Source of the DNA: a virus
IMG/VR virus record: IMGVR_UViG_3300021424_000009
Location: 1 to 64,000 of that record
DNA length: 64,000 nt
Reading direction: 5' to 3' (one strand)
Positions 49,822 through 58,700 of this stretch are shown here, in pieces; the first letter of the stretch is position 1, and every line of letters starts with the position of its first letter. The translations under genes were made by a program, and so were the position numbers. The notes below the pieces were generated by a model. It worked only from the letters and a program-made list of their open reading frames with translations. It was not told where the DNA came from and ran no database searches.

Positions 49822-51925
49822 ATGACTTCTTTTTATGAATTCAACAAAAATGTTTTAAATGATTCTAAATCATTTACAATGAGCATAGTAAACAACATAG
49901 TGCCCAGAAATGGCAAGGCTGTAGTTGCCACCTCTCAATCTCAAAGAGCGTATACCGGAAGAACATTGACTACTCCGGATTTGTTGTCGGCTGCCTCCGG
50001 AAAGTATCTTTTTAAAAATCCTGTTTATCAAAACGTATATAGATCTAATTTAATAAAAGAAAACTACAAAGGACTCTTAGCAACAATGCTTGAGGGGCAG
50101 TTAACTGCTGATGGCGAAGAAGCAGAGGCTGTTGCTGCAAATATACTTTTACAAAGCGGTCTGGGGCGACAGGGTAGTGATAGGGGATTGCTTAACGATG
50201 TATCAACAGCTTTAAATGCCACCTATAATACCGCATCTAAAACTGCAGCTTATTCTGTTGGGACAAATAATCTTCCTCATGTTTGGCAGGATTATGAATC
50301 GGCACCCGGTGCCGTGGCAACAAAATATATGGATGTTGCCCTTAGTTCAAGATTGACTGATTTACAAAAAACTTATTACTCTCAAAGAGGAGAACTGCTT
50401 TCAAAACATGTCAGATTGTCAAAAGGTGATATAAATGTTTTAAAAAATGGATTCTTTTTTGATATCAAAGACAACAATTTGGCGGCTGAATATGACGTTC
50501 CAAACTCCAAACTTTATGAAGGCACGGCAGATACGATTGAAAGAAAAATAAACGAGGCCCTGGTCAGGTCTGCTTCAGAAAAAGCTTTTATAAGTGCAAG
50601 TTTAATTGAGTGTTTAATGGCCCTAGCTTCAACTTCGTTTGGTCCTCCCCTAACAATAGATGGTTATTGGGGCGGATTTGGAACATTTAGACAAGATGGC
50701 ACCGACGGTTCTAAGCCCAGAAGCTCTGGAGCGCAAGGCAATAGTATAACCGATCACGCATTCGGCAGAGCATTTGACATAATGAATCTTTATCAAACCG
50801 CAATGGATCAAGTTGAAAGAAAATACCTAAGAAGAATAACGAACATAAATTCTAAACAAGGATATGATTATCAGCTCCACCTTCTGCTAACCAAGTTTAA
50901 CGCGATGCCGCAGCATTTGGTTCCTGATTACATGGCTATTTCGGCCAGCTATACCGGTGAAGAGTACGACACCTACAACAATTCAACTTCCATAATTGCA
51001 ACCAAATATCCTAATTTAGGACATCTCAAAGTTAAAAGAGATACTAGTGGAGCCCATAATAACCATATACATTTTAGCTTTGCCGCAACCAGGGGCGGTA
51101 TATACACTGGTCCAAACGGACAACTCGAAACTTTTTTCAGGGCCCCCAAATCTGCTGGTTATCCTCCTGGAATTGTTGGATTGCCGGCGGACAGAGCCGA
51201 AAGAGCAATTGAATTAAATGAATTTACAAAAGATTACACCGCAAACCATGCAAGCGTTGAGCCCAATATACTGTATAGTGCCTTAGTTCAATATGGACTA
51301 TTTACCCCTGAGTTAGCCTCGTGTTTTGTGGCAATTTCTGTGAGAGAGTCTCAAAGAAAAGTTTACATTGCGCAACGAACACATGGAGCTATAGGTCTCT
51401 GGCAGATTTCTACCGTGCCAAAAGACGGTGGAATGGGAACAGCATACATATCTTTTCCCAAAAAAGAAAATATAATTTATTGGAAATTAGCTTTACCAGA
51501 TAAGGCTAATGAGAATCTAACAGAGGAACAAATAAAATCATATATAAATCAAAGATGCGAAAAAGAAAATATTCGACTGGATCTTTTTGATAGAAGATGT
51601 TGGAATATAGCAAATCAAATAGATTTAGTTAGATCAAAAATGGGATTTAAGAGTAGTAAACAGGCAGTAGACGGCTTAAGCAATAGAGTGTCCGCTTGGG
51701 GTGATGGGTATTGGGATAAAGAAGGGCAAAAGGGTTGGATCACCGCAACGAATTTCTCTGATGCTTCATCCGTATATATTAAGATGACCCGGAAAAAAAG
51801 AAGAAGATTTAAAAAATTGGATTAGACAAAACACAATAAGCACTTCTCCAACATTAAGGATAGATTCTTCAAATCAAAAAAGTTATTTAGAAAATTGGCT
51901 AGGAGGAAAACACTATGCCCATTAA
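49822..51925 (+). CDS. Baseplate peptidoglycan-cutting protein: M15 peptidase plus lysozyme-like domain, 700 aa; one CGG +1 recoding site
   Basis: Starts MTSFYEFNKNVLNDSK behind AAGGA. Residues about 290-425 carry SITDHAFGRAFDI and HNNHIHFSF, the zinc-binding SxHxxGxAxD and HxxHxH motifs of M15 D-Ala-D-Ala carboxypeptidases. Residues about 480-640 (ILYSALVQYGLFTPELA, VRESQRKV, GAIGLWQIS) match the lysozyme/transglycosylase fold, with Glu of RES as candidate acid. The CGG at 51790 leads to a further 44 residues (GKKEEDLKNWIRQ ... NWLGGKHYAH). The corrected stop overlaps the next start at 51915. It likely opens the cell wall during injection. Confidence 0.8.
51790..51792 (+). other. CGG +1 recoding site 13
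   Basis: The context is ACC CGG A. The zero frame stops at 51825 after a basic run (KKRRRF). The +1 frame reads GGA and gives MT-GKKEEDLKNW to a stop at 51925 that overlaps the next gene, the usual spacing here. Confidence 0.78.
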
Positions 51926-52283
51926 TTATCCTAAATTTGATCATAAGATACAAAATCAAATAGATCAATCAAAAATGAAACAGGGTAAGGGTAGGCCTGG
52001 TGTTATAATGTCCTATAGCATAAAGGACAACACTGCTTCAATAGTGTTGGATGATCAAATGTCAACTCTAACGGGAAACATTATGCATGACGTACCGTGC
52101 CCGGTTACTGTTGGGGTTCAGTCTGTGGCTCCTGAGCCCGGCACTAGGTGTTTTGTTCAATTTAGGGATGACAATGAAAGCAGTGGTTATGTTGCATTTT
52201 ACTTTGATCAACCAGAAATATCATCTAGTTATGATAGAAACTATACCGTCAATACGGGCATACCTAAGTATATGTCGAGGTAA
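51915..52283 (+). CDS. Baseplate spike OB-fold-like protein, 122 aa
   Basis: AGGAGG precedes the ATG, inside the end of the previous gene. GRPGVIMSYSIKDNTASIVLDD, VPCPVTVGVQSVAPEPGTRC and FVQFRDDNESSGYVAFYF follow the pattern of OB-fold domains in gpV/gp5-type spike proteins, where a short barrel precedes a beta-helix. The next gene seems to provide the beta-helix, so the spike may be split over two genes. Stop and next start are separated by two bases. Confidence 0.6.
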   Translation: MPINYPKFDHKIQNQIDQSKMKQGKGRPGVIMSYSIKDNTASIVLDDQMSTLTGNIMHDVPCPVTVGVQSVAPEPGTRCFVQFRDDNESSGYVAFYFDQPEISSSYDRNYTVNTGIPKYMSR

Positions 52284-52285
52284 TC

Positions 52286-52927
52286 ATGTACGAACAGCGC
52301 AGCAATCTAACACAATCTAATTATGAATTTTCTGTATCCGACGAATTAACTAGGAGGAACGAATTTTCAAGAAGAGAAGTTGGCCTTAATCATCCAGACA
52401 ATAACTCCTTTATTAGACTCAATGACGAAGGAGATATAGAAATATTTGCAACCTCTGGAGTGGGGATAGTCATAAGTGCAAGTGGTAGGTCAATATCATT
52501 TTTTGCAGATAAAATAAGAATGTTTTGTTCAGAAAATGGATTAAGATGGAATAACTTTAATTTTAATTATTCAGCATATGATTATTCGCAGCCAACACTA
52601 GTTCAATTAGACACAAAAACGATAAACTCGGCTCAAAATAACGCTGAGCATTATTTGGCAAAGTTAAAGAATTTAGAAGAAAAAGATATTCAAATTCCCA
52701 TTACTATAAAAGGTGATTATGGACTAGGCTTTGAGGAATTAAATAATAACCAAAAATATGATTCTTTAATTTCTACAGAAGGCCTTTCTGAAAAAAATAA
52801 AATGATTGTACATAATATTCTTAAAGAACACTCCGCAGAATATATTGAATATTTAATCGATTTATTAAAAGAAGGATATGAATTTTCTCAAGCAAAAAGC
52901 AAGGCAGATGAGATAAAAAATGTCTGA
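52286..52927 (+). CDS. Tail spike/needle-like protein, 213 aa
   Basis: NSFIRLNDEGDIEIFATSGVG and IVISASGRSISFFADKIRMF show the strand-turn pattern of phage spike proteins (typical GDIxIxAxxGxxIxIxxxGxxI). The second half is helical and charged (NNAEHYLAKLKNLEEKD; EHSAEYIEYLIDLLKEGYE). It follows an OB-fold-like gene, which fits a central spike with a C-terminal helical extension. The end overlaps the gp25-like gene by eight bases. Confidence 0.6.
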   Translation: MYEQRSNLTQSNYEFSVSDELTRRNEFSRREVGLNHPDNNSFIRLNDEGDIEIFATSGVGIVISASGRSISFFADKIRMFCSENGLRWNNFNFNYSAYDYSQPTLVQLDTKTINSAQNNAEHYLAKLKNLEEKDIQIPITIKGDYGLGFEELNNNQKYDSLISTEGLSEKNKMIVHNILKEHSAEYIEYLIDLLKEGYEFSQAKSKADEIKNV

Positions 52928-53300
52928 TATACACTTAACGATGTCTGGTGATTTTTTGATAAATGGAGGAAAAGATATTGCACTCACAAATTCCAACCTT
53001 CAAGACGATATTCAACAAGTTTACCTAAGGCTTATGACTGAACCCGGCGACTTTAAAATCTATCCTTCCCTAGGAACTGATCTATCTTCATTGTACGGTA
53101 TGCCTCAATGCCAAGAGACAGGAGATTACGGATCCCAAATGATAAGGGCTGCTCTTGAAAAAGAAGATATTTTTGCTGGAAGAAATATACAAATAACCTC
53201 AGTTCCAACCTCAAAAAATTCTATAAGGTTTGATGTTCATATCATAACAGACACAAATCAACCAGTAACCATTTCGGTTAATCAAAGCTTAGGAGCATAA
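52920..53300 (+). CDS. Baseplate wedge protein, gp25/GpW-like, 126 aa
   Basis: DFLINGGKDIALTNSNLQDD, IQQVYLRLMTEPGDFKIYPSLG and TDLSSLYGMPQ follow the gp25/GpW family (contractile baseplate wedge), including the EPGD..YP..G core. VRLM-type helix and C-terminal strands (IRFDVHIITDTN) complete the small alpha/beta domain. It directly precedes the J-like wedge gene (adjacent stop and start), as in many myoviruses. Confidence 0.8.
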   Translation: MSDIHLTMSGDFLINGGKDIALTNSNLQDDIQQVYLRLMTEPGDFKIYPSLGTDLSSLYGMPQCQETGDYGSQMIRAALEKEDIFAGRNIQITSVPTSKNSIRFDVHIITDTNQPVTISVNQSLGA

Positions 53301-54470
53301 ATGGTTGTTTACGGCGCAAAAGAAAAAGAAGAAATTTTAATTTCTATTCTCAATTCATTAGAGACCGATGCTGGCATAACGGCAATTTATCCTGGATCAA
53401 TAGCAAGAGCATTTGCTGAAGCAATAAGCTCTCAAATATCTGATCTTTATGCCTCATTAAATTTTACATTTAGACAAAGTGGATTGTCTACGGCTTCTGG
53501 CAGAAGCCTTGATTTGATAGGCGAACTCTATGGCGTAACAAGAAAGCAGATTTCTGATTCCGCCGCCGCAGAAAGACAGTCTTTTAATATTGAATTTTTT
53601 ATACAAAAACCGCACAGTCAAGCAGTTGTCGTGCCATCACAAACTCTTGTTTATAACAATATAGAAAATTTTTCTGGTAGACAGTATAGATATAAATTAA
53701 ATGGAGAAGTTGTAATACCGCCAGGAGCAACAAGGGCATATGGTATGATCATGCCAGATTTTGAGGATAACGCGTATGTTGCTCCAAAAAATTCTTTAAC
53801 AATACATAATTTTATTGCCCCTCCTGGTGTAGTTATTTTTTGCAAAAATACAAAAGAAGTTTACTCAAAAATTAATTCTGAGGGAGACGAAAACTATAGA
53901 AGAAGAATAGTTGCCTCTATCAAAACCAGGGCCGCAGGAACCACCGAATCAGTTAGATTTGCGGTATTATCAATTAAGGGAGTTAGAGACGTAAGAATTA
54001 GAGAAAGTTCGTATGGAATAGGGTCTTGCGATATTATAGTTGTTCCAGAGACTTTATCCGCAATACAGCAGATGCCAGAGGTTATATTGTCGTCAATTGC
54101 TTCTGTTAGACCAGCTGGAGTAAGATTTAATGTTAGGTTGGCAGAAAAAATAGAGATAAACCTTTCTGCCACTATTTCCCTGTCCAATTCTGTGGACGAT
54201 GTGCTTGCAGCCGGCATAAAAAACCAGGCTTCACTTTTTGTAAAAAGATATTTAAATTCTTTGACAATAGGAGACACCATTTCTATATCCGAAATAGAAA
54301 GACAAATACGACAGTCTTCTGATTACATAAGGGGCGTTTCGATCAATACATTCAACGCAGATGGAAAGGATCTGCCTTTGGCAGATTTTACCCCCTTAAG
54401 CGATAAACTGTATCCAGGTGCTGGCAACATAGCTATTTATGCTGCTATAATTGGTCAGTACAATTTATAA
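53301..54470 (+). CDS. Baseplate wedge protein, J/gp6-like, 389 aa
   Basis: SILNSLETDAGITAIYPGSI, SGRSLDLIGELYGVTRK, FEDNAYVAPKNSLTI, YRRRIVASIKTRAAGT and VLSIKGVRDVRIRESSYGIG follow the J/gp6 family, including the GE.YRxRI region and the ...ikGV.dV strand. The C-terminal IGDTISISEIERQIRQ helix is typical. The subunit forms dimers that link wedges around the hub. Starts immediately after the gp25-like stop. Arg codons are AGA and AGG with one CGA. Confidence 0.85.
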   Translation: MVVYGAKEKEEILISILNSLETDAGITAIYPGSIARAFAEAISSQISDLYASLNFTFRQSGLSTASGRSLDLIGELYGVTRKQISDSAAAERQSFNIEFFIQKPHSQAVVVPSQTLVYNNIENFSGRQYRYKLNGEVVIPPGATRAYGMIMPDFEDNAYVAPKNSLTIHNFIAPPGVVIFCKNTKEVYSKINSEGDENYRRRIVASIKTRAAGTTESVRFAVLSIKGVRDVRIRESSYGIGSCDIIVVPETLSAIQQMPEVILSSIASVRPAGVRFNVRLAEKIEINLSATISLSNSVDDVLAAGIKNQASLFVKRYLNSLTIGDTISISEIERQIRQSSDYIRGVSINTFNADGKDLPLADFTPLSDKLYPGAGNIAIYAAIIGQYNL

Positions 54471-54488
54471 TCAACAGTAGGTTCAAAT

Positions 54489-55748
54489 ATGGAAAAAAAT
54501 TTCGTAATAACTAATACCTATATAGTGCGCGCCCCTAATGTTTCACAGGCAAAAAACTTGGTGTTTGAAAACGTTGGCAAGGGTGACATTTTGAATGAAG
54601 ACTTAAATATTATTGAGATAACAGATGAAGAAATAGTTGATTATATAAACGAAAAAGATGGATCATATAGTCAATCGTCTGTTATGGAAATTCAATCTGA
54701 AGACTCCTACGAGCAGGACGGAAGTTCCGAATTGGCGTCTATGGTTTCTGATTCTAGGAACGATTTTCTTAGATCAGAAAATAGAAGATTGGCTAAACTA
54801 GTAGATAAACACAAAAATGTTCAACACGAAGTTGTGGTAGCAGCATATCAAGCTGCTTTCGATGTTTTCTCTAATTTTGAACTACCAAAAATAAAACAGC
54901 CCTCAATCAAGGCTTCTTCTAAACATAAAACTCCGGAGACCGCCGTTGCAGTTTTTTCTGACTGGCAAATGGGTAAAATTACGGCCAGTTATAACACTGA
55001 CGTGTTAGAGCAAAGAATAGAGCAATACACGGAGAAATTAATTGAAATTACCGAGATTCAAAGAATGGATCATAGCGTAGACGATCTTCATGTATGGCTG
55101 CTTGGCGATATAGTTGAAGGAGAAGAAATTTTCGCTGGTCAATCTCACTTAATTGATTCGGGTCTTTATAGGCAGGTTGGTATAAATGGCCCAAGAATAC
55201 TGTCTAAGTTTTTGACTACTGCATTAGAAAACTTTAAACGAGTACATGTTATCGGCATCATAGGAAATCATGGGGCTATTGGCGGAAAGATGAGAAAGTC
55301 TCATGATCCAGAAACAAATATGGATAGATTACTATATAAGATACTTGAACTCATCTTTGATAAAGAGGAAAGAATCAGTTTCAATATCCCCGACGGGAGA
55401 GGAGAAAGAAACTGGTACGCAGTAGATACAATAGGTGATTATGGTAGTTTGTTGATACACGGCGATCAATTACCGTCACCAAGTTCTTATCACGCTTACT
55501 ATAAAAAAGTAATGGGCTGGAAAGATGGCGCTATTCCTGAGCATTTTGACGATGTATTCATGGGGCATTATCACCAACAGTTTAAGATGACAATAGGAAG
55601 CGGAATGCTTAGAATATCCGGTTCACCAGAAAGCGGGAATACATATGCGCAGGAGTTCTTTTCCTCTATGGGCAGAGCCTGCCAACACCTAATGTACATT
55701 CACCCAGAGCATGGAGTAACTTCTGAGTATTCAATTTGGTTAGAGTAA
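54489..55748 (+). CDS. Calcineurin-like metallophosphoesterase, 419 aa
   Basis: AVAVFSDWQMGKI (about residue 155), VWLLGDIVEGEE, IIGNHGAIGG, LLIHGDQLPS and VFMGHYHQQFKM match motifs of metallophosphoesterases (D-x-H, GD, GNH, GHxH), with Gln replacing His in the first motif. The first 140 residues (VRAPNVSQAKNLVFENVG and a charged helix) are specific to this protein. Members act on DNA, RNA or nucleotides; the substrate is unknown. It lies between the wedge and fibre genes, which is odd for an enzyme. Confidence 0.75.
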   Translation: MEKNFVITNTYIVRAPNVSQAKNLVFENVGKGDILNEDLNIIEITDEEIVDYINEKDGSYSQSSVMEIQSEDSYEQDGSSELASMVSDSRNDFLRSENRRLAKLVDKHKNVQHEVVVAAYQAAFDVFSNFELPKIKQPSIKASSKHKTPETAVAVFSDWQMGKITASYNTDVLEQRIEQYTEKLIEITEIQRMDHSVDDLHVWLLGDIVEGEEIFAGQSHLIDSGLYRQVGINGPRILSKFLTTALENFKRVHVIGIIGNHGAIGGKMRKSHDPETNMDRLLYKILELIFDKEERISFNIPDGRGERNWYAVDTIGDYGSLLIHGDQLPSPSSYHAYYKKVMGWKDGAIPEHFDDVFMGHYHQQFKMTIGSGMLRISGSPESGNTYAQEFFSSMGRACQHLMYIHPEHGVTSEYSIWLE

Positions 55749-55764
55749 ATTAAAAGGATCAGAG

Positions 55765-58700
55765 ATGAAAAACTATCTGTTGGGTCTACGAAGCGCAGAC
55801 TTTAACAAAAATCGGAAACGTTTGGACAACTGATCCCATCAACTTATATAATAACGGGTTCTATAAAAACTTTTGCTACAAAAGATCTGAAAGTGGCTTG
55901 AATCTTTTAGGTGATTTTGTCTTTGTTGGAACAGAATTAACGTCGCCATCATATAGCGGTAACCATTCGACGCCGTTAGATGATAACGCAATCTACGTAA
56001 CAAACTATGGCGAAATAATATATGAAGACTCAACTCCAAATTTGTATAGATTTATAGATTATTCATCCAGGGTTGACCTAGTATCTTTTAAGGCTCAATT
56101 TACCAATTATTTAGGGACTTTGGAACCCACATTTAATCTTCAGGTATATGAATCTGACACATCTAACGGCCCATGGATGCCATCAGAGTTTTCTAACAAT
56201 TCTGGCGTAATATTTTTAACAAACTGTAAAAGATATATAAAATTAGAGTTGACAATCTTCTTTGAAAATCCGGAAGCAATATCAGATTTCGGACTGCTGT
56301 TGTTTTTGGACGTCTTAATTCATGACATTAGTATTCCAACTATATCCGATTCAGCCAGGTCTATACTAAGTAATTTTCCTAGTTGGACATCTTTGTATGA
56401 GGATTCATTAGAAAGAGCTACTCCAGAATTAGCAACTCCTATTTCTGTTGGAGGAAAATTTCTAAACTCTCTGATTGGAGAACATTTAGAAAATATTAAT
56501 TCGGCTCTCAGCCTTCAATCTTTGGACGCATTTATATCTACAGCAAATGAAGATTCTGTTGATTGGATATATGTGTCATATGCAGCCCCAAATGCTGCAA
56601 TAAAAGTAAGTGGAGATTCCATTGCACTCTCTAGGACCGGATCTATTAATGAGCTTTATGGATATAAGAAAACGGATTACGCCTATTATCATGACATAAT
56701 AGATAATCAAATAATTACGTTAAGGAAATTTCAAATTCTAGATATAGATGGAATAGCTTACAGTCAACAACCGATTTTATTGTTCAATGAGTTTGATGAA
56801 TTTGGCGCAAAAGTAGGATTGGGCAGATTGTTTCTGGAAAACAATGTAAACTATAAAAAAAGAATATTAGATGTATATAATAACATTCCGTCAACCGATG
56901 TAGAGGGCTTGAAAAGAACTCTAAGAAGAGAGCTTGATATTTGGAGGGCCTATGGAGCTACGCCAGATTCCAACTATCTTGGAGCCACTCCGGAGATATT
57001 AGAAATTTCAGAGATAGAATCTTCTACTCCATATATAAAATTTAGCAGAGTTCCTGAAGATAAACTGTTTGAATTTGGAAAGTCAATCAATGAAAAATAT
57101 CCTTTTACTTACGGATACGTTAATTGGGAAGATGGAATATGGGACGTAGCGGGAATTAATCACGAGGGAATCACCACAATACCTTCAGTATACGATTCGG
57201 AAAGGGCCACTCAAAATTATTTTCAAACAGGGGTCGGAGACTTAGAAGATCTAATGGTTTTTGTAGAAAATGATTCTTATTCTACGGTTTCTTTCGAGGG
57301 ATATTTTCAGGCATCGGGATATAAAGCTTTGTCGTTTACTGATGTGTACTCTCCAATAAAAATTCCAATCGTCTATTTCGGCCAATATTATCATCCCAAC
57401 GTTCCAGACCCAGACGCAAATAATCCAAACAAGTTAAACCCTTCTTCAAATGGTGGAGTAAACCTTGTATATGAAATAGACTTAAAAGCCCATGATCAAT
57501 ACGCTACGCCTTCTGTTTTTTTCAAAAATTTCTCTTATCTAGATAGGGAAGATTTTATAGTAAAAAATTATTATTCACAAAATAGTCCATCTAGTCCAGA
57601 ATATAATCTAATAAAAGTGTTCAATTCAGACGGATTTAGTAATCCATCTATAGATTTCGTCGAAAAAACTTATGGATATTCTTACGCAAATACCTCCGCA
57701 ACACCGGTAACCAATTCGATAAATATAAAAGATATAAATAACATAAGACTTGTCGCGCAAGCTAAATGGAATCAGCAAACTCAACAATATCAAAACGTAA
57801 CAAATGCAAATTACAGAGTCGCCTTTAATGAACATTCATCCGGATATCAGGTCAATCCATCCTTTGGTGCACAACATTCATTGTCAACTCCAAATATAAA
57901 TTACATAAATGCGAATTTTAAAATTGGTTCAACAGTTTACGGAACACAAAATGTATACGGAATCACTGATCAAATAAGTGACGAAATTGAAATAAATAAA
58001 GATAATGATATAAGCTCAATAGATAACCACAAAATTTTAATTGACGACTTAAAAGAATCCTTAGTCTATCCTATTGGAGTAGTTCCGCAAAATTTAATAC
58101 TAGAAAATGAAAAGTCGCAGCCAAGTCCGTTATATAAAACATTTCAAACTCAAGAAATAAAAGACCCTGAACACGGTGGAAGATCTGAAAATCCATATGA
58201 TATAAATTCTCCAGAATACTTTATTCCTTCTTCTCCAAATATATTGATTAAAAGATACGATACACCCGATGCTAGCGGATTGCCTTCAGATACCGATTAT
58301 TTTGAATCAGCCACAATAAGCTATTCCGATCCTACTAAATCTGTTGTGATTACAACTGGATTATCAGCAACGCCATACTATCCCTTTAAAAAGCCCATAT
58401 GGTCAAATATTGAGGGAGTTGAAATAAAAAGTACTCCAATGATATTTGGATATCTTGATATGTTTGGCAACGCTTACAAGCAAACAGAAAAATTTGAAGA
58501 TTTAGGCAGATCGCCCAATTCCAATCATGTAGATTCTTTTGTCGGTAAATATGATGTGAATAGAAATTCTTTTGGAATACCTTTTGAAAAAGCAGACGAA
58601 TATATTATTTCTGAAATTAACCCAATTAGCCTAAATGAAGATATAGTTTTGTCTACATCTAAATCGGCGGTAAAATCCAGCGGCTATTCACCTAGTGAAA

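Noticed and set aside
1099-55815. The 14 breaks as sequencing or assembly indels
   Set aside because: Errors would not choose only in-phase CGG, avoid homopolymers, always shift +1 and spare every other gene. Raw reads should still be examined.
1099-55815. Introns or inteins at the breaks
   Set aside because: Only one base needs to be skipped at each site; no inserted sequence exists.
1099-55815. Classical P-site +1 slippage or a -1 slippery heptamer
   Set aside because: The codons before CGG are all different and do not allow re-pairing one base forward; no X XXY YYZ heptamer is shared.
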